This document shows, piece after piece, positions 15,091-27,366 of a stretch of 64,000 bases of DNA. Origin of the DNA: Neorhizobium sp. JUb45 (GTDB lineage: Bacteria; Pseudomonadota; Alphaproteobacteria; Rhizobiales; Rhizobiaceae); contig NZ_SLYW01000002.1 in assembly GCF_004343585.1 (NCBI RefSeq), positions 496,001 to 560,000 on the forward strand, given 5' to 3'. Numbering within the stretch: the stretch's first letter is position 1; each line of letters opens with the position of its first letter. Made by a program: the position numbers and the translations under genes. Under the pieces are notes generated by a model that saw nothing but the letters and a program-made list of their open reading frames with translations, was not told where the DNA came from and searched no databases.

Positions 15091-16722
15091 TCACTCCGCC
15101 GCGATCCTCCCCGCCAGTTCGCGGTTCTTCATCAGCTTGTAGATCACCGAATCCATCAGCGCCTGGAACGAGGCGTCGATGATGTTTTCCGAGACGCCGA
15201 CCGTCCACCAGCGTACGCCGCTGCCATCGGTGGATTCGATCAGCACGCGGGTGATCGCCTCGGTGCCACCGTTGAGGATGCGCACCTTGAAATCGGCAAG
15301 CACGAGGTCGTCGATCTCGTTCTGGTATTTGCCAAAGTCTTTTCGTAGTGCAAGGTCGAGCGCGTTGACCGGGCCGTCGCCTTCCGCCACCGACATATGC
15401 GGTTCGCCGTCGATGACGAGTTTCACCACCGCTTCGGACACGGTTTTTACCCGCCCAAAACTGTCGAAGCGGCGCTCGACCATCACGCGAAAACCATCGA
15501 CGGCAAAGAACTCCGGAATGGTGCCGAGCGTGCGCCGCGCCAGAAGCTCGAAACTGGCGTCTGCGCCTTCATAGGCATAACCCGATGCCTCGCGTTCCTT
15601 GACGATCGAGATCAGCTGGTCGAGCTTTGCATCGTCTTTGGCGACCGTGATGCCGCGCCGCTTCAGCGCATTGAGAAAGTTCGATTTTCCGCCCTGATCC
15701 GACACCATGACCTTGCGGAAATTGCCCACACTTTCCGGCGGCACGTGTTCGTAGGTGCGTGGATCTTTCAAAAGCGCCGATGCATGGATGCCGGCCTTGG
15801 TGGCAAAGGCCGAGGCGCCGACATAAGGCGCCTGATGATTGGGTGAGCGGTTCAGAAGCTCGTCGAAGGAGTGCGACAGATGCGTCAGGCCGGACAGGCG
15901 CTCCGGGTCGATGGCGGTTTCAAAGCGGGAGGCATAGGCCTCCTTGAGACAGAGCGTGGCGATCAGGGTGATCAGGTTGGCATTGCCGCAACGCTCGCCG
16001 ATACCGTTCAGCGTGCCCTGTACTTGGCGACAGCCGGCCTCGACGGCGGCCAGCGAATTGGCGACGGCCTGACCGGTATCGTCATGGGCATGGATGCCGA
16101 GCGAGGCGCCCGGAATGCCCGACGCGATGACGGCGGCAACGATGTCGCGCACCTCGTTCGGCTGCGTGCCGCCATTGGTATCGCAGAGCACGATCCAGCG
16201 TGCGCCGGCATCGTAGGCGGTGCGGGCGCAGGCCAGCGCATAGTCCGGGTTGGCCTTGTAGCCGTCGAAAAAATGCTCGCAATCGACCAGCGGTTCCTTG
16301 CCCACCACATTGGCGGCTTCGACGCTGTCGCGGATGGAGGAGAGATTCTCTTCGTTGGTACAGCCGAGCGCCACCGCGACATGATAATCCCAGCTTTTGG
16401 CGACGAAACAGATGGCATCGCTCTTGGCCTGCAACAGGGTGGCGAGGCCGGGATCGTTGGAGGCGGAAATGCCGGCGCGCTTGGTCATGCCGAAGGCGAC
16501 GAATTTGGCCTTGGTTGTGCGCTTCTCTGTAAAGAAGGCGGTGTCGGTCGGGTTGGCGCCGGGATATCCGCCTTCGACGTAATCGAAACCGAATTCATCC
16601 AGCATGGCGGAAATCGCGATCTTGTCCTCGACGGAAAAATCGACGCCGGGCGTCTGCTGGCCGTCACGCAGGGTGGTGTCGAACAGGTGGATGCGGTCGC
16701 TGGTGATCGGGGCGCGGGTCAT
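15091..16722 (-). CDS. cimA: Citramalate synthase
   Basis: A 543-residue protein of the LeuA/CimA family. The catalytic TIM barrel begins IHLFDTTLRDGQQTPGVDF (residues about 10-28) with the Arg-Asp pair and metal-binding Asp. HAHDDTGQAVANSLAAVEAGCRQVQGTLNGIGERCGN supplies metal His and Asp residues, and the C-terminal LeuA regulatory domain follows. TIGR00977-type enzymes condense pyruvate and acetyl-CoA to (R)-citramalate, a threonine-independent route to isoleucine. The ATG at 16722 has GGGAGGAG upstream. It stands alone. The C-terminal domain suggests allosteric feedback, probably by isoleucine. Confidence 0.88.
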   Translation of the reverse strand: MTRAPITSDRIHLFDTTLRDGQQTPGVDFSVEDKIAISAMLDEFGFDYVEGGYPGANPTDTAFFTEKRTTKAKFVAFGMTKRAGISASNDPGLATLLQAKSDAICFVAKSWDYHVAVALGCTNEENLSSIRDSVEAANVVGKEPLVDCEHFFDGYKANPDYALACARTAYDAGARWIVLCDTNGGTQPNEVRDIVAAVIASGIPGASLGIHAHDDTGQAVANSLAAVEAGCRQVQGTLNGIGERCGNANLITLIATLCLKEAYASRFETAIDPERLSGLTHLSHSFDELLNRSPNHQAPYVGASAFATKAGIHASALLKDPRTYEHVPPESVGNFRKVMVSDQGGKSNFLNALKRRGITVAKDDAKLDQLISIVKEREASGYAYEGADASFELLARRTLGTIPEFFAVDGFRVMVERRFDSFGRVKTVSEAVVKLVIDGEPHMSVAEGDGPVNALDLALRKDFGKYQNEIDDLVLADFKVRILNGGTEAITRVLIESTDGSGVRWWTVGVSENIIDASFQALMDSVIYKLMKNRELAGRIAAE

Positions 16723-16774
16723 TGTTGCTCCTCCCAGAGCAGATGTATTGGCATTTGGGGCAAAGGTTGCCCCC

Positions 16775-16912
16775 CACCCTAACCCTCTCCCCGCGTGCGG
16801 GGAGAGGGGACGTGCCCCATGTGCCTTGTTGCGAGGGACGGACATGGTGCGGCGTATCCCTTCTCCCCGTTTGACGGGGAGAAGGTGGCGGCAGCCGGAT
16901 GAGGGGCTGCCA
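16775..16912. repeat. Tandem intergenic palindromes of the rhizobial mosaic type (RIME-like)
   Basis: Two GC-rich palindromes lie between pip and cimA. The first (16783-16808) has 12-base-pair arms CCCTCTCCCCGC/GCGGGGAGAGGG around GT. The second (16860-16884) has 11-base-pair arms CTTCTCCCCGT/ACGGGGAGAAG around TTG. The flanks CACCCTAACC and GGTGGCGGCAGCCGGATGAGGGG are typical of abundant intergenic elements in Rhizobiales. Assignment to the RIME class is from recall of the motif and not from a search. It may fold at the end of the cimA or before the pip transcript. Confidence 0.75.
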
Positions 16913-16931
16913 CAAGGTTACGGGATGCGCT

Positions 16932-18375
<1,444 letters not shown>

Positions 18376-18379
<4 letters not shown>

Positions 18380-18900
18380 GCATCGTCCTCCTTCTTGCCG
18401 GCATCCGCTGCAGGGGCGGATCGGGCCGGGATTGGCTGCCAGTCTTCTGTGTCGTGATCGGGATGCTGGTTGGAAACGAGATCGGCCAGAAACGGCGCGT
18501 CGGCGATGTCGTCTTCCGTGCGGTGGCCGGGCAGGGCGTGCAGGTGTTCGACGAAGGGAAGCTTGCCTTCCAGGCCATATTGCATCGAGGGCGGCAGGCT
18601 GGAGGGATCATCCAGCGCACCGGCGGAAACGGCAATGCCGCCCATCGCCTCATAGGTCAGCGGCGTGCCGCAATTGTCGCAAAAACCGCGCTGCACGTGG
18701 TTGGACGACTGGAAATATTTTGGCGCACCGCGTGTCCAGACGAAGGTGGCACCACGGGTGGACACCAGCGGCGCATAATAGGCGCCAAACGCCTTCTGGC
18801 ACATGCGGCAGTGACAGATGGAGGACTGGCTGGGCTTGCCGTCGATGCGGAAACGCAGCGCCCCGCATTGGCAGCCACCGGTATGGACGTGATAGGTCAA
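18376..18900 (-). CDS. GFA-domain protein, copy 2
   Basis: A 174-residue paralogue of its two neighbours, with GGCQCGALRF, CHCRMCQKAFGAYYAPLVS, WTRGAPKYFQSS and CDNCGTPLTYE. The YFQSS segment after the first zinc-binding block is nearly identical to that in copy 1, which points to local duplication. The C-terminus carries an HPDHDTEDWQP motif shared in form with both other copies. It overlaps both neighbours by four bases. The substrate is unknown. Confidence 0.88.
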
Positions 18901-19379
18901 TTACCTTTCTCCATCGGCCAGAGGTCGGTGTCGCGATCGGGGTGCTGCCGGCTGCTGGCGTCAATCGCCGCTTCATCTTCCGGTGACATGTCGAAACTGC
19001 CGTCGTGATCGAGACTATGCAGATCACCGAACCACGGCATTTTTCGCGCGAGATTGGTCTGCAGCGCCGGTTTCACGCTTTCCGGTTCATCCAGCGAACC
19101 GAGAGTGATGCTGATATGATCGCTACCTCCATCGTAAAACAATGGCGTGCCGCAACGGCCGCAAAAGCCGCGGCGCGCCGTGTCGGAAGACTGGAACCAT
19201 GTGGGCTCGCCACGCGTGAGGGTGAAATTGTCATGCATCACGCCGCCAAGGGGCATGAAGTAATTGCCCGCCGCCTTCTGGCACATGCGGCAATGGCAGA
19301 CATGCGGAAAACCGATCTCGCCTTCCGCCCGGTATCGAACGGCACCGCATTGGCAGCCGCCGGTGTGGAGCATGGTCAT
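18897..19379 (-). CDS. GFA-domain protein, copy 3
   Basis: A 160-residue paralogue with TGGCQCGAVRYRAEGE, CHCRMCQKAAGNYFMPLGG, TRGEPTWFQSSDTARRGFCGRCGTPLFYD and the HPDRDTDLWPMEKGN end. It is the first of the three GFA genes in transcription order. I use ATG 19379, which shares ATGA with the vapC stop (19376-19379) and has GGAGG ten bases upstream. A TTG at 19400 in frame is less likely. Zinc-binding cysteines are intact. Confidence 0.88.
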   Translation of the reverse strand: MTMLHTGGCQCGAVRYRAEGEIGFPHVCHCRMCQKAAGNYFMPLGGVMHDNFTLTRGEPTWFQSSDTARRGFCGRCGTPLFYDGGSDHISITLGSLDEPESVKPALQTNLARKMPWFGDLHSLDHDGSFDMSPEDEAAIDASSRQHPDRDTDLWPMEKGN

Positions 19380-19795
19380 GACGCGGATCCCTCCAGCCAA
19401 TTCTCGATCTTCAAACCATCGACGCGGGTAAACTCGCGGACATTGTTGGTGACGAGGGTGAGGTCCAGTGAACGGGCGTGGGCGGCGATGAAGAGGTCGG
19501 TGGTGCCGATTGGCGTGCCGCGTTTTTCGAGCGCGCTACGGATGTCAGCGAAATGATGCGAGGCCCGATCGTCGTAGCCAAGGATGGCGATGCGCGCCAA
19601 GGAATTTTCGACAAGATGGGTGAGCCGATCCGATCCCCGTCGTGCCGCACCAAAACGCAACTCCGATGCCACGATGGCGCTGACACAAAGGCTATCGTTG
19701 ACCGCGCTGTCTATCGCCTCGGCAACCGCACCGAAGGGGTTGCGGATCGCGTCCGAAAGAATGTTCGTATCGAGCATGCGAACGAACCGGCTCAT
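19376..19795 (-). CDS. vapC: VapC-type PIN-domain toxin
   Basis: A 139-residue PIN-domain ribonuclease. The acidic active-site residues are visible: Asp9 in MLDTNILSD, Glu45 in VASELRFGA and Asp100 in GTTDLFIAAHA, with an LVTNNVREF strand after them. VapC toxins cleave tRNA or rRNA in a magnesium-dependent manner. The gene overlaps vapB by ATGA upstream and GFA copy 3 by ATGA downstream, so the toxin is translated inside a longer operon. Intact. Confidence 0.92.
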   Translation of the reverse strand: MSRFVRMLDTNILSDAIRNPFGAVAEAIDSAVNDSLCVSAIVASELRFGAARRGSDRLTHLVENSLARIAILGYDDRASHHFADIRSALEKRGTPIGTTDLFIAAHARSLDLTLVTNNVREFTRVDGLKIENWLEGSAS

Positions 19796-20037
19796 AGATC
19801 GACATCGCGCGGCGGCGGCTCATCGATGTCCAGTTCAGGGAAATCACCTTCCCACGGCGGCTGCGAACGCAACCACGCAATCAGGCTTCCCTTGGGCTCG
19901 GTGACCGGCTCGATCACCAGCCGGTCGCCCTCCTTGCGCATGACGGCCTCCTCGCCGGCCATTTCGAATTCGGCCGGGATGACGACCGCTTGGGCGCCGC
20001 CATTGCGGAAGAATTTTACGTGACGTTCAGCACCCAT
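19792..20037 (-). CDS. vapB: VapB-type antitoxin with AbrB-like DNA-binding domain
   Basis: An 81-residue protein with an N-terminal AbrB/SpoVT swapped-hairpin pattern (VKFFRNGGAQAVVIPAEFEMAGEEAVMRKEGDRLVIEP) and a C-terminal acidic, proline-rich tail (WEGDFPELDIDEPPPRDVDL) that would bind and inhibit VapC. VapB proteins repress their own promoter. If so, the downstream GFA and pip genes share that control, which is an inference. It is the first gene of the chain. Confidence 0.9.
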   Translation of the reverse strand: MGAERHVKFFRNGGAQAVVIPAEFEMAGEEAVMRKEGDRLVIEPVTEPKGSLIAWLRSQPPWEGDFPELDIDEPPPRDVDL

Positions 20038-20095
20038 GCCTTCCTCCTCGCTGTCTCGGTTGCAGCATAGGGCGGCTCGCCCCTGGGCTGCAAGC

Positions 20096-21481
20096 CTACC
20101 GCTTGACCTCCCAGGTCGTCACCCGTTCTCCGGTTGCCGCATCCTTGCCGTCCTTCAGCTGGATGCCCTTGGCCGACAACTCGTCGCGGATCCGGTCAGC
20201 CTCGGCAAAGTTCTTCGCCTTCAGCATTTCCAGCCGCATGGCGACAACCGCATCAACGGCACCGGCAAGCGCCTCGTCCACCTCTGTCTTTTTCGGCAGT
20301 ACGCCGAGAAGTGCTGCACTCGCCGCGAACATCGGCAGAAGCGTCGCATCCACATTGGCTTCCTGCGCCAGCGCATGCAGGCGCTGCACGGCGGCCACCG
20401 TATTGAGGTCGTCGGACAGCGCATCGATGACGACCGGGCAGGGGTCTGCATTGGAAACATCGGCCGCCGGCCATTTGGCGATCAGGCGCTCGGCTTCCTC
20501 CAGCCGCTTGATCGAAAAATCGATCGGCTCGCGGTAATGGGTCATCAGCATGGCCAGCCGCAGCACGTCGCCCGGCCACTGCTTGCCGCCAAAATCGTCG
20601 GTGGACAGCAACTGGTGGATGGTGACAAAGTTGCCGTCTGATTTCGACATCTTGCGGCCTTCGACCTGAACGAAGCCGTTATGCATCCAGACGTTCGCCA
20701 TGACCTCGGTGCCATGCGCGCAGCGTGACTGGGCGATCTCGTTTTCGTGGTGCGGGAAGATCAGGTCCAGCCCGCCGCCATGGATGTCGAATACCTCGCC
20801 GAGATAGCGGCTGCTCATGGCCGAGCATTCGATATGCCAGCCCGGACGGCCGCGACCCCACGGGCTTTCCCAGCCGGGTTCGTTGTCGGAGGAAAGCTTC
20901 CAAAGCACGAAATCGCCGGGGTTTTTCTTGTGGGCATCGACGGTGATGCGGATGCCGGCCTGCTGCTCGTCGAGCGGGCGTTTGGAAAGCTGGCCGTAAT
21001 CGCTCATCGATTTGGTATCGAACAGCACTTCGCCCTCGGCCACATAGGCGTGACCATTGCCGATCAGCTTTTCGATGATGGCGATCATCTGCTCGATATT
21101 GTCGGTGGCGCGCGGCTCGACAGTCGGCTCAAGGCAGCCGAGAGCGGCAACATCCTCGTGGAACTGCTTAGCCGTCTTTTCGGTCACCGCATGGATGGCG
21201 TCGTTGAGGGCCAAGTGCGGAAAGTCGCGCAGGGCACGTGCGTTGATCTTGTCGTCGACGTCGGTGATGTTGCGGGCATAGGTGACATGGGTGTCGCCAT
21301 AGACATGCCGCAGCAGCCGGAACAGAACATCGAAGACGATGACCGGGCGGGCATTGCCGATATGGGCGAAATCATAAACCGTCGGGCCGCAGACATAAAC
21401 GCGCACGTTGTCGGCATCGATCGGCTGGAAGGCCGATTTCTCGCGGATCAAGGTATTGTATAGCTTGAGCGTGGCGCTCAT
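20096..21481 (-). CDS. cysS: Cysteinyl-tRNA synthetase
   Basis: A 461-residue class I synthetase charging tRNA-Cys. The HIGN form of the HIGH motif is at 40-43, next to the zinc-binding Cys31 in [19 protein letters not shown] lies near 280. Additional zinc ligands lie in [10 protein letters not shown] and the [17 protein letters not shown] segment. Length is standard. The gene stands alone, 58 bases downstream of the vapB start on the same strand, in the reverse order of transcription, so it is a separate unit upstream of the vapBC operon. Confidence 0.95.
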   Translation of the reverse strand: MSATLKLYNTLIREKSAFQPIDADNVRVYVCGPTVYDFAHIGNARPVIVFDVLFRLLRHVYGDTHVTYARNITDVDDKINARALRDFPHLALNDAIHAVTEKTAKQFHEDVAALGCLEPTVEPRATDNIEQMIAIIEKLIGNGHAYVAEGEVLFDTKSMSDYGQLSKRPLDEQQAGIRITVDAHKKNPGDFVLWKLSSDNEPGWESPWGRGRPGWHIECSAMSSRYLGEVFDIHGGGLDLIFPHHENEIAQSRCAHGTEVMANVWMHNGFVQVEGRKMSKSDGNFVTIHQLLSTDDFGGKQWPGDVLRLAMLMTHYREPIDFSIKRLEEAERLIAKWPAADVSNADPCPVVIDALSDDLNTVAAVQRLHALAQEANVDATLLPMFAASAALLGVLPKKTEVDEALAGAVDAVVAMRLEMLKAKNFAEADRIRDELSAKGIQLKDGKDAATGERVTTWEVKR

Positions 21482-21705
21482 CGAAAAATTCTCCCAAGGT
21501 GCTCAAAGCGCATGCCGCGGCCGGTACCGGACCGGAGCGTTTGTCTTCAAGGCTTTTCGAGAGACGAAAACGGCCGGACCAGCGCGAACGCTAGCGGATA
21601 ATGTTCCCACAAATGGAAATCGTCGTTTTCATGGCGTCGGTTATGGCGCGGGGGCGGGGTTTGGTCAAGGGGAGGTACGTGTATCGTCAAGGCCTTTTCG
21701 AGGGC

Positions 21706-22128
21706 CTACCGGTGCGTCAGACTTTGGCTATTTGAAAATATAGGCTGCTGTCTGAGTGTTTGGGTGTAACCGGTTGCCACGAATTTTATGACGCCAAGAT
21801 CGAGTTCGACCGCATAGTCCCAACTGGTGAAAGTTCCTGTCGCACGCTTGTTGCTGCGACGTATATCGTTGATGCAAAGTGGAAAATTGTTGCGCATGTC
21901 GATATCGATGCGCAAATCGCTGACACTTTGGAAAATGATATCGCAAGGTGCGACGTCCCAACCCAGGCAGTGATTATTTTGCCAATGCCAGTTGAAAATA
22001 TAGTCGATATCCAGCCGGATTTGATGATTATCGTCAGGAAAGCTTATCGAGTAGAGTTGCGCGTCGTGCCACCCCATGTCCGCAAAATCCGCATCCGTCC
22101 AGACGAGTTTTTCGGCCACTGCCTTCAT
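21706..22128 (-). CDS. Unrecognised 140-residue protein, AT-richer than its neighbours
   Basis: The frame starts at an ATG (22128) that shares ATGA with the stop of the upstream SDR gene. The product is rich in Trp, Asp and aromatic residues (MGWHDAQLYSISF, LDIDYIFNWHWQNNH, TSWDYAVELDLGVIKFVATGY) and looks like a small all-beta domain. No membrane segment or catalytic motif is visible. By eye the base composition is markedly more AT-rich than the flanking genes, which suggests recent acquisition. Size and aromatic content resemble immunity-type proteins, but no toxin partner is near. Function unknown. Confidence 0.7.
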   Translation of the reverse strand: MKAVAEKLVWTDADFADMGWHDAQLYSISFPDDNHQIRLDIDYIFNWHWQNNHCLGWDVAPCDIIFQSVSDLRIDIDMRNNFPLCINDIRRSNKRATGTFTSWDYAVELDLGVIKFVATGYTQTLRQQPIFSNSQSLTHR

Positions 22129-22865
22129 TCCGGCAACCGATACTCCACGAACCGGTTTTCCCGCACCACGAACAGCTTTCCGCTCTCCATCAATTCCGGC
22201 GAGGTCAGCGGCAGTATCTTCTCCGCGATCTCGGAGGGATGCGGCAGTGTTTCCGGGTCTTCGCCGGGCACGGCCTGCGCGCGCATTGCTGTGCGGGTGG
22301 CGCCGGGGTTGACGAGATTGATCTTCAGGTTGGTATGCGCCATTTCCTCGGCCCAGATACGGCCCATGGTTTCGACGGCGGCTTTCGACATTGCATAGGC
22401 GCCCCAGAAGGCGCGCGGATTGGTGGCGACACCGGAGGAGAGGAGCAGCGCGCGGCCAGCATCGGATTTGACCAGCAGCGGTTCCAGCGAGCGGATCAGC
22501 CGCCACATCGAGGTGACGTTGGTGTTCATCACACGTTCGAAAACCTTGGCCTCGACATGGGCGATCGGCGAAATCACACCGAGAATGCCGGCATTGGCGA
22601 CCAGAATGTCGAGCTTGCCCCAACGTTCGAAAATAGAGGCGCCGAGCTTGTCGATCGCCGCCATGTCGGTGATGTCGAAGGGGACCAGCGTGGCCGAGCC
22701 GCCGACCGCCTTGATGGCGTCATCGAGTTCTTCCAGTCCGCCGACCGTGCGGGCGCAGGCGATCACATGTGCGCCGGCCTTGGCCAGTTCCAGTGCGGTG
22801 AAATAACCGATGCCGCGCGAAGCGCCGGTCACCAGCGCAATCCTGTCCTTCAGGTCGATCGTCAT
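22125..22865 (-). CDS. SDR-family NAD(P)-dependent oxidoreductase
   Basis: A 246-residue classical short-chain dehydrogenase. The cofactor motif TGASRGIGYFTA is at about 14-25, NAG at about 90-92 and the catalytic Ser in LLLSSGVA, followed by AYMSKAAVE with the Tyr-x-x-x-Lys pattern (YAMSK). The substrate is unknown. It lies just upstream, in transcription order downstream, of the purF block in the conserved rhizobial neighbourhood. The stop overlaps the start of the unknown 140-residue gene. Confidence 0.9.
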   Translation of the reverse strand: MTIDLKDRIALVTGASRGIGYFTALELAKAGAHVIACARTVGGLEELDDAIKAVGGSATLVPFDITDMAAIDKLGASIFERWGKLDILVANAGILGVISPIAHVEAKVFERVMNTNVTSMWRLIRSLEPLLVKSDAGRALLLSSGVATNPRAFWGAYAMSKAAVETMGRIWAEEMAHTNLKINLVNPGATRTAMRAQAVPGEDPETLPHPSEIAEKILPLTSPELMESGKLFVVRENRFVEYRLPE

Positions 22866-23245
22866 ATCTTGGCCCCCTAATGCTGCGGCCTTTTTCAGGC
22901 TCGCTATCCCAGAGGCATTGTTTCGCGGGCATGCCGCGCGACCTCTCGGATATCGTGATTGTCACAGCCGCCCTGTATGCGCAAGACCCTGCGCGCAGCC
23001 CGGATAACGCGGCTCCGTCACCCGGCCATCGCCATGACGACGCGAGGGTACGCAGGCGCGCGCATGAACACTGTTGCCGGCTGGGCGGCTGAAAACTGGC
23101 ATAAAGAGTGACACGGCACATGGTCTCCGTTGCAGGGGAGAGCATGCCCAACATTGCGGTGCCGGCTTTTGATGCCAATCAACATCGCCGCCGATACGGG
23201 TGCGGCGGATTGTCCTCAGGAGTTATCCACCGCGTGCAGAAATGA
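22866..23245. other. Intergenic region with no convincing gene
   Basis: Between the SDR start and the purF terminator about 380 bases contain no frame with a ribosome binding site and sensible product. A minus-strand frame across it yields a low-complexity Arg/Ser/Cys-rich peptide and is rejected. The SDR promoter must be here, but no clear -35/-10 pair could be placed. Confidence 0.5.
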
Positions 23246-23278
23246 AAGGGGCGCCCACCTTGCGACGGACGCCCCCTC
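23246..23278 (-). terminator. Likely terminator after purF
   Basis: On the minus strand GGGGCGTCC pairs imperfectly with GGGCGCCCC around an eight-base loop, followed by TTTCATTTC. It begins about 20 bases after the purF stop. The short, interrupted T-run makes it weaker than the rplI terminator further along. Confidence 0.6.
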
Positions 23279-23297
23279 TCAAACTGTTTTCTCAGGC

Positions 23298-24788
23298 TCA
23301 GCCGTTGCTGGCCAGCAGCGAGACCTTGCGGCCGACAGCCTCGCCATCCTTGTCGAGAAGGCGGGTCGGGTAGTCGCCGGTGAAATAATGATCGGTGAAC
23401 TGCGGACGCGCATCGTTGCGGTCCTCGCCGCCAACGGCGCGGTACAGGCCGTTGATCGACAGGAACTGCAGGCTATCGCAGCCGATATATTTGCACATCG
23501 CTTCCAGGTCTTCATACTGGTTGGCGAGAAGCTTATCGCGATCCGGCGTGTCGATGCCGTAGAAGTCCGGGTAATAGATCATCGGGCTGGCGACGCGCAG
23601 ATGCACTTCCTTGGCGCCGGCATCGCGGATCATCTGTACGATCTTCAGCGAGGTGGTGCCGCGCACGACCGAGTCGTCAACCAGCACGACGCGCTTGCCG
23701 GCGATCATCGCGCGGTTGGCGGAATGCTTCAGTTTGACGCCGAGCGCACGGATCTGCTGCGTCGGCTCGATAAAGGTGCGGCCGACATAGTGGTTACGGA
23801 TGATGCCGTATTCGAACGGAATACCGCTTTCCTGCGCATAACCCAGCGCTGCCGGCGTGCCGCCATCCGGTACCGGCACGACAACGTCGGCTTCGACCGG
23901 GGCTTCCTTGGCAAGATTGATGCCCATGTTCTTGCGGGCAACATAAACCGAACGACCACCGACGACCGAGTCGGGACGGGCGAAATAGACGTATTCGAAC
24001 AAGCAGAGGCGTTCCGGCTGGCCATTGCCGGCCTTGCGGGCGTCGATGGACACCGTTCCATCCGGCTGCGTTTCGCAGATGATGACTTCGCCGTTTTCGA
24101 CGTCACGCACGTATTTTGCACCGATGATATCGAGCGCGCAGGTTTCCGAGCAGAACACCGGCTTGCCATCGAGTTCGCCCATCACCAGTGGACGAATGCC
24201 GGTGGGGTCGCGGGCGGCGATCAGCTTGGTGCGGGTCATGGCCAGCATCGAATAGCCACCTTCCATCTGGCGAACCGCATCGATGAAGCGGTCGGCAGTG
24301 GAGGAGTAACGCGAACGGGCGATGAGGTGCAGGACGACTTCGGTATCCGAGGTCGACTGACAGATGGCGCCACCGGCGATCAGCTGGCGACGCAGCGTCA
24401 GGCCGTTGGTGAAATTGCCGTTATGGGCAATGGCGATGCCGCCGACTTCCAGTTCTGCAAACAGCGGCTGCACGTTGCGCAGCGCCACTTCGCCGGTGGT
24501 GGAGTAACGCACGTGGCCGATCGAGATGTCGCCGGGCAGTTTTGCCAGCGTTGCCGGGTCCGTATAATGGTCGCCCACGAGGCCCATGCGGCGTTCCGAA
24601 TGGAAACGCAGGCCGTCGAACGTGACGATACCGGCTGCTTCCTGGCCACGGTGCTGCAGCGCGTGCAGGCCGAGTGCCGTCAGCGTCGCCGCGTCCGGGT
24701 GCCCCAGAATGCCGAACACGCCGCATTCTTCATGCAGCGTGTCGCCATCCAAATCATCGATAATGCCTTGCGGAACCGGCTGACTCAT
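23298..24788 (-). CDS. purF: Amidophosphoribosyltransferase
   Basis: Catalyses the first step of purine synthesis, from PRPP and glutamine to phosphoribosylamine. The 496-residue proenzyme has a propeptide ending before Cys22 ([12 protein letters not shown]), the N-terminal nucleophile of the glutaminase domain, and [13 protein letters not shown]. The PRPP loop [14 protein letters not shown] lies in the C-terminal transferase domain. Length and all motifs are normal. It follows cvpA by 141 bases in the same direction, the cvpA-purF pairing known in many proteobacteria. Confidence 0.95.
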   Translation of the reverse strand: MSQPVPQGIIDDLDGDTLHEECGVFGILGHPDAATLTALGLHALQHRGQEAAGIVTFDGLRFHSERRMGLVGDHYTDPATLAKLPGDISIGHVRYSTTGEVALRNVQPLFAELEVGGIAIAHNGNFTNGLTLRRQLIAGGAICQSTSDTEVVLHLIARSRYSSTADRFIDAVRQMEGGYSMLAMTRTKLIAARDPTGIRPLVMGELDGKPVFCSETCALDIIGAKYVRDVENGEVIICETQPDGTVSIDARKAGNGQPERLCLFEYVYFARPDSVVGGRSVYVARKNMGINLAKEAPVEADVVVPVPDGGTPAALGYAQESGIPFEYGIIRNHYVGRTFIEPTQQIRALGVKLKHSANRAMIAGKRVVLVDDSVVRGTTSLKIVQMIRDAGAKEVHLRVASPMIYYPDFYGIDTPDRDKLLANQYEDLEAMCKYIGCDSLQFLSINGLYRAVGGEDRNDARPQFTDHYFTGDYPTRLLDKDGEAVGRKVSLLASNG

Positions 24789-24929
24789 CTCTGCTGGCCT
24801 TTACTTTCGTATAGGAAAAACGAATAGGCCGGGCGGTCAAATCTCTTTCCCGCTGTCCGGCCTTGCTCTGTTCAGGTGCTTGATAGCACAAATGGTGACG
24901 GTTTGCTGCGTATCAAGCGCAACATATCG

Positions 24930-25508
24930 TCAATTATTTGTTGACGGCGCTTCGTCGGACGGCGCCTGTTCCTGACCGGTCTCACCCTGTTCAGGCTCAC
25001 CGCTCAGGCGGGCACGGGCCTTGGCCTCGACATTCTCCGGCAGCGCTGCCACGAGGCGCACAACCAGCGAATCCATGAACGGCTTCGACTTGGCATTCTT
25101 CACCCAGTCCGGCTGTGCCTGCGAGCCGACCAGCCAGTTCCAGAAGGCGAGTGCGACAACCAGAAGAAGCACGCCGCGCGCCGCGCCGAACAGAAAGCCG
25201 AGCGTGCGGTCCAGCGCACCGATGCGGCTGTCGATGATGAAATCGGCGATCTTGGTGGTGATGAAGGTGATGATGATCAGCGCGATCAGAAAGACGATGC
25301 CGACGGAGGCGGCAAGCGCGATACGGTCATCGGCCGTATAGTTCTTCGCATAGGGCAGGATCAGCGGGTAAAGATAATAGGCGGCGGCAACCGAGCCGAC
25401 CCAGCTGGCAATCGACAGCACTTCGCGCGAAAAGCCGCGGACCATGGCAAGCACGGCCGAAAACAGCGTGACGCCGATGACGATACCGTCGAAAATCGTG
25501 ATGGGCAT
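24930..25508 (-). CDS. cvpA: CvpA family membrane protein
   Basis: A 192-residue inner-membrane protein with four hydrophobic segments, beginning ITIFDGIVIGVTLFSAVLAMVRGFSREVLSIASW, the CvpA signature region, and followed by an acidic, Gln/Pro/Ser-rich cytoplasmic tail. Named for colicin V production; linked elsewhere to envelope integrity. The tail beyond about residue 165 is probably disordered. It sits between radA and purF in the conserved order. Confidence 0.9.
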   Translation of the reverse strand: MPITIFDGIVIGVTLFSAVLAMVRGFSREVLSIASWVGSVAAAYYLYPLILPYAKNYTADDRIALAASVGIVFLIALIIITFITTKIADFIIDSRIGALDRTLGFLFGAARGVLLLVVALAFWNWLVGSQAQPDWVKNAKSKPFMDSLVVRLVAALPENVEAKARARLSGEPEQGETGQEQAPSDEAPSTNN

Positions 25509-25646
25509 AAACTACCTACTCCAGAACTTAACCGGCGACGGGGCCGGAACGCGAAAGGCGATCTGGTCGCCCGTCATGACGTGTGCCGAAAAGACACTGA
25601 CGTCCTTTGGCTGCCCTCTTACATCAGTCGTCTCGCTTACGGAAGA

Positions 25647-27050
<1,404 letters not shown>

Positions 27051-27059
27051 GGGGAAGCG

Positions 27060-27326
27060 TCAGTCTCTGATATTCATAAAGTCTGCGGACGAAATATCTT
27101 GATGGCCGTGCAGTACACGAACAACCGTCAGTTCCGTTTCCGAGATGTGGAAGAAGATGATGCGCTCGCGGAATGCCAAGCTACGAAGGCCCTCTCCATA
27201 TTCAGAGCGATCTACGCCTGTCAGGCCAAGACTGGCGGCTGATCGCATCTTAGCAAAGATTTCGCGGGCGAAAGCCGTAGCGGCCACAGGATTGTAAAAC
27301 GCAATATGGTCGTGATCTTCGACCAC
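27060..27326 (-). CDS. RelE/ParE-family toxin with a possible non-canonical start further upstream
   Basis: From the first conventional start (GTG 27326) the product is 88 residues: HIAFYNPVAATAFAREIF, GLRSLAFRERIIFFHISETELTVVRVLHG, clearly ParE-like. This start omits the first beta strand. The same frame is open upstream to 27371 and there encodes RVAVWTTKARADVVED, which aligns with the ParE N-terminus. No ATG, GTG or TTG precedes it; an ATT at 27369-27371 overlaps the antitoxin stop and has GGGGA upstream. The real protein may therefore be 103 residues from ATT, or the toxin may be N-terminally damaged. Confidence 0.8.
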   Translation of the reverse strand: MVEDHDHIAFYNPVAATAFAREIFAKMRSAASLGLTGVDRSEYGEGLRSLAFRERIIFFHISETELTVVRVLHGHQDISSADFMNIRD

Positions 27327-27366
27327 ATCGGCGCGGGCCTTTGTTGTCCAGACTGCGACCCTCGTT

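Noticed and set aside
22720..23178. A 152-codon minus-strand frame upstream of the SDR gene
   Set aside because: Overlaps the SDR start in another frame, is Arg/Ser/Cys-rich and has no family features.
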